This document shows, piece after piece, positions 51,191 through 60,614 of a DNA stretch of 64,000 nt. The DNA lies in the NCBI GenBank assembly GCA_017433375.1, contig JAFRHG010000004.1, forward strand, positions 62,001 through 126,000. Reading direction: 5' to 3'. This DNA is from Bacillota bacterium (GTDB lineage Bacteria; Bacillota; Clostridia; Peptostreptococcales; Anaerovoracaceae). The translations under genes were made by a program, and so were the position numbers. Every line of letters begins with the position of its first letter. Position 1 is the stretch's first letter. The notes under the pieces were generated by a model, which was not told the DNA's origin, searched no databases, and saw nothing but the letters and a program-made list of their open reading frames with translations.

Positions 51191-51614
51191 GATCCGCCCG
51201 ACAGAGGATTACGAGGGACTGGTTCCCTTCTTTATCGAAAATGAGCTGGAGTTTTCCGAGGACGAGCCGGTGCCGACGGACCTCGTCCGGTGCTGGAAGG
51301 CGACGGAAGACGGCCGGCTGATCGGCGCCTTCGTGCTGGCCAGGAGGGACGGGGAATTCATCTGCGATGGGATCGCCGTCGATCCGGAATACCGGAGGAG
51401 CCAGCTGGGCCGCGCCATGCTGAAACTGGGCATGGAGGAGGCGGTACGGAGAGGGGGAACGAGGATGTACCTCGTCGCCCGGGCTCCGGAATTCTTTCGT
51501 AAACAGGGCTTCGAGGAAGTGGCGAGAGAGGATGCGCCCGACTTCTTCGAATGCCTGACCTGTGATCAGTATGGGGTCACCTGCCATCCGGAGGTGATGA
51601 AGAGGGACCTCTGA
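51183..51614 (+). CDS. GNAT N-acetyltransferase
   Basis: A 143-residue acetyltransferase: acetyl-CoA loop VDPEYRRSQLGRAML, followed by ARAPEFFRKQGFEEV. Substrate unknown. Start lies inside the lipid-kinase gene. Confidence 0.88.
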   Translation: MVEIRPTEDYEGLVPFFIENELEFSEDEPVPTDLVRCWKATEDGRLIGAFVLARRDGEFICDGIAVDPEYRRSQLGRAMLKLGMEEAVRRGGTRMYLVARAPEFFRKQGFEEVAREDAPDFFECLTCDQYGVTCHPEVMKRDL

Positions 51615-51660
51615 TCACGCAGCAGTTATATATTGGATTATGGGAATGTGAGGAAAGAGT

Positions 51661-52671
51661 ATGGTAATGAAGAGAACAGTGGCCATCGTCCTGGCTGCGG
51701 CAATGTTTGTCTCTCTCGGCTTCCTGCCGGGAGGCGAATCATCGGCAGCGGGCCTGTTATCGGCGACGGTCCCGACGAAGTACAAGAACAGCTGTGATGT
51801 CTATCGATGCATCGACATCTCCAATCATCAGGGAGCCCTTTCGGTATCCCAGTTCAAGCAGATCAAGGCGCTGGGCATCCCCTGCGTCATCCTGCGGGCA
51901 GGCTACACCCGTCTGCTGACCTTCACCCTGAAAGAGGATACCTCCTTCAGGACCAACATCAACAACGCCTACGCGGCGGGCATGAAGATCGGCATCTACT
52001 ATTATTCTCAGGCGAAGAATGTGGATGAAGCGAAGAAGGAAGCGGCCTACACCCTTAAGCTGATCACGCCCTACAAGTCGAAGATCTCCATGCCGGTAGC
52101 CTTCGATTACGAGTTCGGCGGCCGGCTCAACGCGGCGGTCGCGAAGAAGGCGGGCAGAACGGCGATGACCAACAACGCCCTCGCCTACTGCAACGCCATC
52201 CGTTCGGCGGGATTCACGCCCATGTTCTACGGCAACGTGTCCATGCTCAACAGTTACATGAACCGCGACGTGATCCACAGCCACTACCCTGTCTGGCTGG
52301 CCCACTACACCAGAAATGGAAAGGCAACGGACTACAGCAAGGACATTTACATGTGGCAGTACAGCTCCTCCGGGAGGCTGAACAACGCGTCCACGGGCAA
52401 GGCCATCGTCAAGGGCAGAATCGATATGGATTATGTCTTTGTCAAGAAGGGAACCAACTTCCTGCCGGGAACATCGGCGGCCTCCATCAGCGGCAGCTAC
52501 AAGGTCAAGATGAAGAAGACCGTGTACAAGAGGAAAGGGCCCGGCAAGAAGTATAAGAAGAACGGCAAAGCCAAGAAGGGCAAGAAATTCACTATCGTCG
52601 AGACGAAGAACGGTTGGGGCAAGATCAAGAAAAAGCAGTGGATCAAGCTCAGCTACACGAAGCGGATATGA
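51661..52671 (+). CDS. Secreted GH25 lysozyme with basic SH3b domain
   Basis: A 336-residue secreted muramidase. Signal peptide about 1-29; GH25 domain about 45-260 with CIDISNHQG and the catalytic acid pair in FDYEFG; then one SH3b (KRKGPGKKYKKNGKAKKGKK), very Lys-rich, similar to those of the CHAP hydrolase. ATG 51661 follows GAGGAAAG; ATG 51667 is also possible. It cuts the glycan strands, complementing CHAP. Confidence 0.9.
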   Translation: MVMKRTVAIVLAAAMFVSLGFLPGGESSAAGLLSATVPTKYKNSCDVYRCIDISNHQGALSVSQFKQIKALGIPCVILRAGYTRLLTFTLKEDTSFRTNINNAYAAGMKIGIYYYSQAKNVDEAKKEAAYTLKLITPYKSKISMPVAFDYEFGGRLNAAVAKKAGRTAMTNNALAYCNAIRSAGFTPMFYGNVSMLNSYMNRDVIHSHYPVWLAHYTRNGKATDYSKDIYMWQYSSSGRLNNASTGKAIVKGRIDMDYVFVKKGTNFLPGTSAASISGSYKVKMKKTVYKRKGPGKKYKKNGKAKKGKKFTIVETKNGWGKIKKKQWIKLSYTKRI

Positions 52672-52718
52672 CGCGCGGTGTCAGTTGACCGTCTTTGTCG
52701 GAAGCATCGGGTAATACT

Positions 52719-54518
52719 ATGAAGGATGACAGATATTCGGAAGAGGAACGGCGGGCCAAGGAAGAGGCCTACCGTGAATATCTCAGACTGAGGCAGGAGG
52801 CGCCGAAGGTATCCATTACGGAGACACCTTACGGAGCCTCTGCTCTGCGTAAAAAGCAGCGCGAGGAGGAGGATGCCAGGGCAGCCTACGAGGCGGCGAG
52901 GGAAGCCGCCAAAGGGGAGTCCAGGGGCAGACGCTTCCCGGGCCGCGCAGACCGCCGCCGCAGAGAGGAAGGCCGCAGCCGCCGGGAGCCGGAACGTCCG
53001 CAGAGAGACGGAGAACGGCCGCGCCGGGAAGCCCGTCCGCGCCGGGAGGAGGATCTCCGCCGGGCGGATGCCCAGCGCACCCGGAGGGGAACGGAACGTC
53101 CCCGCCGGTCCGGGCAGCAGGCGGCATACGGCGCGGATCAGGCGCGGAGGGAAGGACGCCCCTACCGGGAAGAGGACCTTCGCCGGGCGGACGCCCAGCG
53201 GGCCTACCGGGAAGCCAGGCAGTCCGGCCGCTCTGAGGAACAGGCGTATCGGGGAGCCCAGCGCTCCCGCCGCTCCGAAGAGCAGACCTACCAGGGCGCC
53301 CAGCGCACCCGCAGGGAGCCGGCGCCGTTGCGCCGGGAGTCCGCGCGGCCGAGGCGCAGAAGCCAGATGGAGCAGCAGAAACCCATGCCCATCGCCGAAA
53401 ACACCAGCGAGGAAACCATCCGCAAGAGGGAAAAGCGGGACAGGAAGAGCGGTGGCGGCGGAGGCAGAGGCCCGAAGAAGCGCACCGGCATGCGCAGGGC
53501 CGCCATTATCGCAGCGGCTGTGCTGGCGGCTCTGATCGCCCTTTTCGCCGGTGCCTTTATCGTGGCGGCGAGCACGTTGAGCAGCATCGGTTCCCTGGAT
53601 ATCGACAAGCACAACATCGGCATCAGCGACCAGGCCAAGAGCACGCTGAAGGACTATGAAAACATCGCCGTTCTCGGCGTCGACTCCCGGGATATGGAGG
53701 ACGACACCGACAGCCGGAGCGACGCCATGGTCATCGTCAGCATCAACAAGAAAACGGATGAGGTGAAGATGTTCTCCGTGTTCCGGGATACCCTGCTGGA
53801 TCTGGGCGACGATCACGGGCTGGATAAGATCACCCACGCCTACGCCTACGGCGGGGCGGAACTGACCCTTTATACCCTGAACCATAACATCGACCTCAAC
53901 ATCAAAAAGGCGGTGGTCATCAACTGGAAGACCGTCGCGGAGATCATCGATACCATCGGCGGCATCGAGATCGATGTGCAGGAATCGGAGATCGATGAGA
54001 TCAACAAATACGTCGGCGGAACGGCCAAACGGACGGGAAGCGAGAAGATTAAGGTAGAGCACGCCGGCAAGCAGACGCTGAACGGCGCCCAGGCCGTGAC
54101 CTATGCCCGTATCCGTAAGGACGCCGTCACCGGGGATTACCGCCGGAACGAGCGGATGAAGGTCGTCATGGCGACCACCTTCAAGAAGCTGAAGGAGTCC
54201 GACCTGATGACCATCAAAGAAGTCTGCGACAACGCTCTTCCCCAGGCCAAGACCAACCTCTCCACCACGGAGATGATGAAGCTGGGCCTGAAGTTCAAAA
54301 AGCTCAACATGACCAGCAGCACGACCGGATGGCCCTATGACGTAGAGGGCTGGATCGGCACGGCCGGCGGCGGAGCGGCATGGTACGGCCCGCCGGTAAC
54401 GCTGGAAAGCAACGTGAAAAAACTCTACAAGAAATTCTTCGGCATCAGCGGATACGAACCCACGATGGAGGTGAAGTCCATCAGCGAGGAGATCTCCGCC
54501 CTGACCGGACTGTATTGA
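52719..54518 (+). CDS. LytR-CpsA-Psr protein with long Arg/Glu-rich cytoplasmic domain
   Basis: A 599-residue membrane protein. The first about 265 residues are cytoplasmic, extremely rich in Arg and Glu, with a repeat REEDLRRADAQR (twice) and SEEQ(A/T)Y(R/Q)GAQR (twice). One membrane segment (AAIIAAAVLAALIALFAG) precedes the LCP domain, with AVLGVDSRD, DAMVIVSINKKT, FSVFRDTLLDL and YARIRKD...DYRRNERMK. LCP enzymes attach teichoic acids or capsule to peptidoglycan. Start is unsure (TTG 52695 is in frame). The basic domain may bind nucleic acid or acidic membrane; this is inference. Confidence 0.85.
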   Translation: MKDDRYSEEERRAKEEAYREYLRLRQEAPKVSITETPYGASALRKKQREEEDARAAYEAAREAAKGESRGRRFPGRADRRRREEGRSRREPERPQRDGERPRREARPRREEDLRRADAQRTRRGTERPRRSGQQAAYGADQARREGRPYREEDLRRADAQRAYREARQSGRSEEQAYRGAQRSRRSEEQTYQGAQRTRREPAPLRRESARPRRRSQMEQQKPMPIAENTSEETIRKREKRDRKSGGGGGRGPKKRTGMRRAAIIAAAVLAALIALFAGAFIVAASTLSSIGSLDIDKHNIGISDQAKSTLKDYENIAVLGVDSRDMEDDTDSRSDAMVIVSINKKTDEVKMFSVFRDTLLDLGDDHGLDKITHAYAYGGAELTLYTLNHNIDLNIKKAVVINWKTVAEIIDTIGGIEIDVQESEIDEINKYVGGTAKRTGSEKIKVEHAGKQTLNGAQAVTYARIRKDAVTGDYRRNERMKVVMATTFKKLKESDLMTIKEVCDNALPQAKTNLSTTEMMKLGLKFKKLNMTSSTTGWPYDVEGWIGTAGGGAAWYGPPVTLESNVKKLYKKFFGISGYEPTMEVKSISEEISALTGLY

Positions 54519-54533
54519 CGGGAGGGAGAACCC

Positions 54534-55607
54534 GTGAGTCGAAAAAAGGTACTGGTGCTGTTCGGCGGAGAATCCTCCGAACACGAAATATCGAGACGGT
54601 CCGCTGTATGCGTCCTGGACAGCATTGACCGGGAACGCTACGAGGTGCTGACCGCCGGGATCACCAAGAAGGGAAGCTGGTATCTGACCGGCGCGCCTCT
54701 TACGGCCATCGGCGACGGCAGCTGGGAGCAGGACAAAGGCAACGCGCCCCTGGCTCTGTCCCTGGACAGGGAGAACCCCGGATTCCTCTGCGTCACAGAG
54801 GAAGGGGAGAAGGCCCTTGCCGTGGACGTGGTGTTCCCCGTGCTCCACGGGCTGTACGGAGAGGACGGCACGGTGCAGGGCATGCTGCGCATGGCAGGGA
54901 TCCCCTTCGTGGGATCGGACACCAAGACGTCCGCCGCCTGCATGGACAAGGGGCTGGCCAAGGCCCTTGTCGAACAGGCGGAGGCTGCGCACCAGGCGAA
55001 ATGCTGCATCCTTTACCGGCAGAACTGTGATCCGGAAGAAGCGGCGGAGGGAGTGGAGGAGTTTTTCCGCAGGAAATATCCCCTCTTTGTCAAGCCGTCG
55101 GCATCCGGTTCCTCCGTGGGCATCAGCAAAGTGCGGACCAGACAGGAACTGGTCGACGGAATCGGCGTTGCCTTTGCAGAAGACGACAAGATCCTCATCG
55201 AGGAGGCCATCGAAGGACGGGAACTGGAGGTTGCCGTTCTCGGAAACGAGTCGCCCGAGGCATCCCCCGTGGGAGAGATCTTTTCCGCCCACGAGTTCTA
55301 CGATTACGAGGCTAAGTATCAGGATCAGGGTTCCCGAACCGCCCTGGCGGAGGACATTCCGGAAGAGATCCTGGAGGAGATCCGGGAAACAGCGGTGCTG
55401 GTCTACCGGATCCTGGAATGCCGGGGACTGGCCCGGGTGGACTTCTTCCTGCGGGAGGACGGGACGGTGATCTTCAACGAGATCAATACCATGCCCGGAT
55501 TCACGGACATCAGCATGTATCCCCAGCTGTGGATGGCGGCGGGCATGAGCTATGCCCAGCTGATCGACCGGCTCATCACCCTGGCCCTGGAAGGGGAGGG
55601 CTGCTGA
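54534..55607 (+). CDS. ddl: D-alanine-D-alanine ligase
   Basis: A 357-residue ATP-grasp ligase for peptidoglycan precursors. VLFGGESSEHEISRRSA, PVLHGLYGEDGTVQGML, KPSASGSSVGISKV and FNEINTMPGF are typical. The omega loop reads YDYEAKY, indicating D-Ala-D-Ala (not D-lactate) specificity. GTG 54534 has GGGAGG upstream. Closed by a terminator. Confidence 0.95.
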   Translation: MSRKKVLVLFGGESSEHEISRRSAVCVLDSIDRERYEVLTAGITKKGSWYLTGAPLTAIGDGSWEQDKGNAPLALSLDRENPGFLCVTEEGEKALAVDVVFPVLHGLYGEDGTVQGMLRMAGIPFVGSDTKTSAACMDKGLAKALVEQAEAAHQAKCCILYRQNCDPEEAAEGVEEFFRRKYPLFVKPSASGSSVGISKVRTRQELVDGIGVAFAEDDKILIEEAIEGRELEVAVLGNESPEASPVGEIFSAHEFYDYEAKYQDQGSRTALAEDIPEEILEEIRETAVLVYRILECRGLARVDFFLREDGTVIFNEINTMPGFTDISMYPQLWMAAGMSYAQLIDRLITLALEGEGC

Positions 55608-55669
55608 CCGGAACGGGAGGACTCCCGGCCGGGAAGAGGCGGCTGGAAATAAATGTAAGCTATGAAGAG

Positions 55670-55696
55670 CACCCCCGAAGGCGGGGTGTTTTTTTT
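55670..55696 (+). terminator. Terminator of ddl
   Basis: CACCCC (55670-55675) with GGGGTG (55683-55688), then eight T residues (55689-55696). Confidence 0.88.
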
Positions 55697-55709
55697 CGGC
55701 ATTCTGTGG

Positions 55710-55715
55710 TATAAT
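55710..55715 (+). promoter_or_regulatory. Extended -10 promoter towards the second LCP gene
   Basis: TGG-TATAAT; the -35 region is the T-tract of the ddl terminator and is poor. The transcript would have a leader of about 210 bases, antisense to the tRNA-Arg gene. Confidence 0.5.
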
Positions 55716-55753
55716 TTAACCCCTGTGTGCGGTTTTCCTTTGGGGAAAGAGAA

Positions 55754-55778
55754 GAAGCGCCGTATTTTCCAGCGCTTC
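55754..55778 (-). terminator. Terminator of tRNA-Arg (- strand)
   Basis: GAAGCGC/GCGCTTC stem; on the - strand it is followed by TTCTCTTT. Confidence 0.65.
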
Positions 55779-55801
55779 CGAACAGCCAAAGCCGTTGTTT
55801 T

Positions 55802-55877
55802 TGGCGAGGCACCGGGGACTCGAACCCCGAACCAACAGATTCGAAGTCTGGTACTCTATCCATTGAGCTAGTGCCCC
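55802..55877 (-). tRNA. tRNA-Arg, anticodon UCG
   Basis: On the - strand the acceptor arm GGGGCAC pairs with GTGCCTC (one G-U), discriminator G, and CCA is encoded. The D arm is GCTC/GAGT, the anticodon loop CTTCGAA gives UCG, and the T arm CGGGG-TTCGAGT-CCCCG is perfect. The anticodon stem has one mismatch (C27-U43). It would read CGA and, by wobble, the frequent CGG codons. Confidence 0.93.
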
Positions 55878-55893
55878 CTATGAAGATGAATTC

Positions 55894-55922
55894 ATTATAG
55901 GGCAGATTACCGGAAATGACAA
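55894..55922 (-). promoter_or_regulatory. Promoter of tRNA-Arg (- strand)
   Basis: On the - strand TTGTCA (55922-55917), 17-base spacer, TATAAT (55899-55894). Confidence 0.82.
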
Positions 55923-55932
55923 GAAGGGGAAC

Positions 55933-57540
55933 ATGGACAACAACAACGTGAAGAAAAAAAGAAAACAGTACAGTCCCAACGGCCAGGCCGGAGGGGATGG
56001 TCAGAAGACGAAGGGTCGGTGGAAGGCCTTTTTGGGCAAGGAATACCACCAGGTGCACGACGTCCAGACCGCGGTTCCCGCACCGGTGATTTTCGGTGTG
56101 CTGATCGCGGGGCTCGCCCTGGAGGTCATCTTTATCGCTCTGGTGCTGAACCTGGCGCTGCTTCCCCTGAAGTACGTCCTGCTGCTCGTCCTGATCCTGC
56201 TGGCCATCGACGCGGGGATCCTGGCCCTCATCCTCAACCGGCACAAGGGCATCCGGCGATTCTATACCGGTATGATCCTGACGGTGGTGATGATGATCCT
56301 GCTGCTGCCGGCCATCTACTTCCTGACCAGTACGGGAGACGCCCTCCAGAGGATCAGCGCTCAGCGGGACCAGTGGGAGGAATACCAGGTCGTCGCCCTG
56401 GAGGGAAGCGGCTATGAGGACCTGGACGACATCAAGAACAAGACGGTCTACTGCATCAGCAGCAAGTCAAAGATGAATGACGAGGCCAAGGAGCGGCTGG
56501 TCACCGCCGCCGATGTGGACATCAAGGATGAGCGGGATATCCTGTCCCTGGGCGGCCAGCTCGTGGACGATAAGGGCAACCTGCACAACAACCTGATCTT
56601 CACCAGCAAATCCTACTATAAGATGCAGTGCGAGGAGATCCCGGACTTCAAGAAGAACACCAAAGTGGTCTACACCATGCAGGTGATGAAGCGGCCCAAC
56701 GAAAACAGCAAGCGGATCGATGTGACCAGAGATCCGTTCAACGTCTACATCACCGGCATCGACACCTGGGGCAACATCGACAAGGTGTCCCGAAGCGATG
56801 TCAACATGATCGCCACGGTCAATCCCCAGACGAGAGAGATCCTGCTCACCTCCATTCCCAGAGACGCCTATGTGGAACTGCATTCCTTCGGCCAGATGGA
56901 CAAGCTGACCCACAGCGGCATCTACGGCGTGGATGAGACCCTGGAGACGGTGGAAGACTGGCTGGACATCGATATCAACTACTACGTGAAGCTGAACTTC
57001 TCCATGGTGGTGCGGCTGATCAACGCCATCGACGGAATCGACGTCTACTCGGATAAGGAATTCAAATCCTCCGTATCCAAGTACACTTATAAGAAGGGCT
57101 GGAACCACATGCGGGGCAAGAAGGCGCTGTTCTTCGCCCGGGAGAGAAAGTCCTTTGAGAAGGGTGACGCAGAGCGGATCAAGAACCAGCAGAAGGTGCT
57201 GAAGGCACTGATCAAGAAGGTCACCACCAGCAGGGTGATCCTGACCACCTATCCGGAACTGCTTGACGCGGTTGCCGATAACATGGTGACCAACATGAAC
57301 AAGCGGGAGATGGCGAGACTGGCCAGGATGCAGCTGCGGGATATGGACAAGCGCTGGAGCGTCAAGACCATCAACATCGCCTGCACCGAGGCCTACCGGG
57401 GCACCTACAGCATGGGCATGGGCCGTGAGCTCTTCGTCAACATCCCCAAGGAAGAGAGCGTGGAGAAGGCGAAGAAAGAGATCCACGACGTTATGTACCC
57501 GGCGGAAGCGGGGGAGGAAACCCAGCCGCTGCTGCCCTAA
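55933..57540 (+). CDS. LytR-CpsA-Psr protein with several membrane segments
   Basis: A 535-residue membrane protein. Basic N-terminus, then three hydrophobic segments (about 50-130), a long extracytoplasmic region similar to a binding-protein lobe, and the LCP domain from about residue 270: VYITGIDTWGNIDKVSRSDVNMIATVN, LTSIPRDAYVELH, FARERKSFEKGDAERIKNQQ. It should attach surface polymers; it precedes sugar genes. Second LCP protein in the window, with different architecture from 52719. Confidence 0.9.
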   Translation: MDNNNVKKKRKQYSPNGQAGGDGQKTKGRWKAFLGKEYHQVHDVQTAVPAPVIFGVLIAGLALEVIFIALVLNLALLPLKYVLLLVLILLAIDAGILALILNRHKGIRRFYTGMILTVVMMILLLPAIYFLTSTGDALQRISAQRDQWEEYQVVALEGSGYEDLDDIKNKTVYCISSKSKMNDEAKERLVTAADVDIKDERDILSLGGQLVDDKGNLHNNLIFTSKSYYKMQCEEIPDFKKNTKVVYTMQVMKRPNENSKRIDVTRDPFNVYITGIDTWGNIDKVSRSDVNMIATVNPQTREILLTSIPRDAYVELHSFGQMDKLTHSGIYGVDETLETVEDWLDIDINYYVKLNFSMVVRLINAIDGIDVYSDKEFKSSVSKYTYKKGWNHMRGKKALFFARERKSFEKGDAERIKNQQKVLKALIKKVTTSRVILTTYPELLDAVADNMVTNMNKREMARLARMQLRDMDKRWSVKTINIACTEAYRGTYSMGMGRELFVNIPKEESVEKAKKEIHDVMYPAEAGEETQPLLP

Positions 57541-57561
57541 GGGACACAGGAGGAACAATAC

Positions 57562-58533
57562 ATGGCAGAGTCAAAACTCTACGCAGCCATTGACAACCGG
57601 AAAGTCGCCATCATCGGCGCGGGATACGTGGGCGCATCCATCGCCTACGCCCTGACCGTCAAGGACCTGGCCAGCGAGATCGTCCTCGTGGATATCGACG
57701 AGAAAAAGGCCAAGGGCGAGGCCCAGGACATCCAGCACGGCATTCCCTATATGGGAACCTCTTCGGTCCGGGCAGGATCCTATGAGGACTGCCGGAACTG
57801 CGACCTGACCATCATCACCGCGGGCCGGAACCGCCGATACGGGGAATCCCGGCTGGACATGATCGCGGACAATATCACCACCATGCGCGATGTGGTGGAA
57901 TCCATCCGTCCCTACTATACCCACGGCGTCCTGCTGGTGGTCTCCAATCCGGTGGACATCCTGACCTACAAGTGCGCCGAATGGATGGGCCTGCCCAACG
58001 GCAGGGTCCTGGGAACGGGATGCATCCTGGACACTTCCCGGCTGGTGCGGCGGATCGCCGACTATACGGGACTGAATATCGAAGCGGTCAAGTGCAACAT
58101 CGTCGGCGAACACGGCGACACTCAGTTCCCGGTATGGAGCCGGCTGGCCATCGCCGGCGTGCCCATGCAGGAGTACTGCAACAACGTGGGGCTGCCCTGG
58201 GGAGAGGAACAGATGGATCTCCTCTACAACCAGGTGCGGAAGATGGGCGAGGAGATCATCTCGGCCAAAGGCAAGACTCACTACGGGATCGCTTCCTGCG
58301 TATGTTCCCTGGCGGCGGCAGTGCTGAATCAGCGGCTGACCGTAGCGCCGGTCACCTCGCCGCTGGAAGGCGAGTACGGAATAGAAGATGTCTCCCTGAG
58401 CATCCCCTCCATCGTCGGCGTCAACGGCGTGGAGCACCGTCTGGTGGAACGCTGGACGGAAGAGGAACAGGAGCGTCTGCACAAGAGCGGCATGCTGCTG
58501 AAAGAGACCCTGGCCGGTCTTCGCGAGTATTAA
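57562..58533 (+). CDS. Lactate/malate dehydrogenase family protein
   Basis: A 323-residue NAD-dependent 2-hydroxyacid dehydrogenase. IIGAGYVGASIAYAL is the NAD loop, VDIDEKK the acidic end (NAD rather than NADP), GTGCILDTSRL and GEHGDTQFPVWS contain the catalytic Asp and His. The specificity loop reads TAGRNRRYGESR: the position of Q102 in true LDH is R91 here, the residue found in malate dehydrogenases. The natural substrate may be oxaloacetate or a similar keto acid. Located 21 bases after the LCP gene. Confidence 0.88.
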   Translation: MAESKLYAAIDNRKVAIIGAGYVGASIAYALTVKDLASEIVLVDIDEKKAKGEAQDIQHGIPYMGTSSVRAGSYEDCRNCDLTIITAGRNRRYGESRLDMIADNITTMRDVVESIRPYYTHGVLLVVSNPVDILTYKCAEWMGLPNGRVLGTGCILDTSRLVRRIADYTGLNIEAVKCNIVGEHGDTQFPVWSRLAIAGVPMQEYCNNVGLPWGEEQMDLLYNQVRKMGEEIISAKGKTHYGIASCVCSLAAAVLNQRLTVAPVTSPLEGEYGIEDVSLSIPSIVGVNGVEHRLVERWTEEEQERLHKSGMLLKETLAGLREY

Positions 58534-58554
58534 GCCAAGCGATAGGAGAACCCG

Positions 58555-59694
58555 ATGATAAAGTACAGTTTTAACCGATCCCCCTTTACCGGGAAGGAAG
58601 AGGAACACCTGGCCAAGGTGATGGAATCCGGAAAGATCTGCGGCGACGGACCCTACACGAAGCGCTGCAATCAGTGGATCGAGGAGAGGACCGGCGCGGC
58701 CGGGGCCTACCTGACCACATCCTGCACCCAGGCCCTGGAGATGGCAGCCCTGCTGTCGGATATCCAGCCGGGGGACGAGGTGATCCTGCCCTCCTATACC
58801 TTCGTATCCACAGCGAACGCCTTCGCATTGCGGGGCGCGGAACTGGTCTTCGTGGACATCCGGCCGGACACCAACAATATCGATGAGACCCTCATCGAAG
58901 GGGCGATCACCGACAAAACCAAGGCCATCGTCCCGGTCCATTACGCCGGCGTTGGATGCGAGATGGATACCATCTGCGCCATCGCGAAGGAACACGGGCT
59001 GACGGTGGTGGAGGACGCCGCCCAGGGGGTCATGGCCACCTATAAGGGCAAGGCGCTGGGCAGCATCGGCGATTACGGCTGCTACAGTTTTCATGAGACG
59101 AAGAATTACAGCATGGGCGAAGGCGGCGCCATCCTGATCCGGGATCCCCAGCAGACGGAGCTGGCGGAGATCATCCGGGAGAAGGGGACTGACCGGAGCC
59201 GGTTCCTCCGGGGACAGGTAGACAAGTACAGCTGGGTGAGCATAGGCTCCTCCTATCTGCCCAGTGAACTGAACGCGGCCTATCTGTGGCCCCAGCTGGA
59301 GGCGGCGGAGGAGATCAACCGCGCACGGCTGGCCTGCTGGAACCGTTACTATGAGGATCTGGCGGACCTTGAGAAGGCCGGAAAGGTCCAGCTTCCGGTG
59401 ATCCCGGAGGAGTGTGAGCACAACGCCCACATGTTCTATCTGAAGACGGCGGGGCTGGAGGAACGCACCCGGCTGATCGGCTGGCTGAAGGAGAAGGGCA
59501 TCCAGGCGGTGTTCCACTATGTGCCCCTGCATTCCGCCCGGGCCGGGAAGCTCTACGGACGGTTCCACGGAGAGGACCGGTACACCACGAAGGAAAGCGA
59601 ACGGCTGGTCCGGCTGCCCATGTATTACGGCCTCACACCGGAGGACGCCAGCATCATCGCAGAGCAGATCCGCGCGTTCTACGCGCAGAAATAA
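58555..59694 (+). CDS. wecE: dTDP-4-amino-4,6-dideoxygalactose transaminase (WecE/RffA)
   Basis: A 379-residue DegT-family PLP aminotransferase. INTERNAL motifs: FNRSPFTGKEEEHLAKVM, TSCTQALEMAALL, VVEDAAQGVMATYKG and the PLP Lys in SFHETKNYSMGEGG. It makes an amino sugar from a dTDP-4-keto-6-deoxy sugar. The next gene makes the dTDP-glucose starting material, supporting this. Confidence 0.92.
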   Translation: MIKYSFNRSPFTGKEEEHLAKVMESGKICGDGPYTKRCNQWIEERTGAAGAYLTTSCTQALEMAALLSDIQPGDEVILPSYTFVSTANAFALRGAELVFVDIRPDTNNIDETLIEGAITDKTKAIVPVHYAGVGCEMDTICAIAKEHGLTVVEDAAQGVMATYKGKALGSIGDYGCYSFHETKNYSMGEGGAILIRDPQQTELAEIIREKGTDRSRFLRGQVDKYSWVSIGSSYLPSELNAAYLWPQLEAAEEINRARLACWNRYYEDLADLEKAGKVQLPVIPEECEHNAHMFYLKTAGLEERTRLIGWLKEKGIQAVFHYVPLHSARAGKLYGRFHGEDRYTTKESERLVRLPMYYGLTPEDASIIAEQIRAFYAQK

Positions 59695-59730
59695 AGACAA
59701 TCCATCGTACCAGAGAAGGAGGACACCGAT

Positions 59731-60594
59731 ATGAAAGGAATCGTACTGGCCGGAGGGAAGGGAACGAGACTGTATCCCATGACCAAGACAATCTCCAAGC
59801 AGCTGCTGCCCATCTACGACAAGCCGCTGATCTATTATCCCCTGTCCGTCCTTCTTCTGGCCGGGATCCGGGATATCCTGATCATTTCCACCCCGGTGGA
59901 CATCGGGGACTACGAGGACCTTCTGGGTGACGGAAGCCAGCTGGGGGTGAATTTCTCCTACAAGATTCAGGACAAGCCCCGGGGCCTGGCCGATGCTTTC
60001 ATCCTGGGCGAGGAATTCATCGGGGACGATGACGTCTGCCTGGTGCTGGGGGACAACGTCTTCTACGGACAGGACCTGACCAAGATCGTCACCGACGCCA
60101 GAAAGGATCTGGACGGGGCGAAAGTGTTCGGCTACCCGGTCAAGGATGCCACAGCTTTCGGCGTGGTTGAGTTTGATCAGGACAACAACGTCATCTCCCT
60201 GGAGGAAAAGCCGGCCAACCCCAAGTCCAACTACGCGGTTCCCGGCCTGTATTTCTACGACAACCAGGTGGTGGAGATCGCCAAGAACATCAAGCCTTCC
60301 GCCAGGGGCGAGCTGGAGATCACCTCCGTGAACAACGCCTATCTGGAGATGGGAAAGCTCAAGGTCGCTCTCATGAAGAGGGGCATGGCCTGGCTGGATA
60401 CGGGCACCCCGGAGGGCATGCTGAAGGCGGCTGAGTTCGTCGAAGCGGTCCAGTCCCGTCAGGGATTCTACATCGCCTGCCTGGAGGAGATCGCCTGGCG
60501 GCGGGGGTTCATCGATATGGACCAGCTGCGCCGGATCGGCGAGGAACTGAGCATGACCGAATACGGCAAGTACCTGCTGTCCCTCCGTGACTGA
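59731..60594 (+). CDS. rfbA: Glucose-1-phosphate thymidylyltransferase
   Basis: A 287-residue enzyme forming dTDP-glucose. [46 protein letters not shown] and [11 protein letters not shown] are family signatures. AGAAGGAGG precedes ATG 59731. dTDP-glucose dehydratase (rfbB) is not in the window. Confidence 0.96.
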   Translation: MKGIVLAGGKGTRLYPMTKTISKQLLPIYDKPLIYYPLSVLLLAGIRDILIISTPVDIGDYEDLLGDGSQLGVNFSYKIQDKPRGLADAFILGEEFIGDDDVCLVLGDNVFYGQDLTKIVTDARKDLDGAKVFGYPVKDATAFGVVEFDQDNNVISLEEKPANPKSNYAVPGLYFYDNQVVEIAKNIKPSARGELEITSVNNAYLEMGKLKVALMKRGMAWLDTGTPEGMLKAAEFVEAVQSRQGFYIACLEEIAWRRGFIDMDQLRRIGEELSMTEYGKYLLSLRD

Positions 60595-60614
60595 CCGTTT
60601 CCGGGTCCATCGTC

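Noticed and set aside
52685..52718. TTGACC and TAATACT as a promoter for the LCP gene
   Set aside because: Spacing is about 21 bases and would place the start of transcription inside the coding region.
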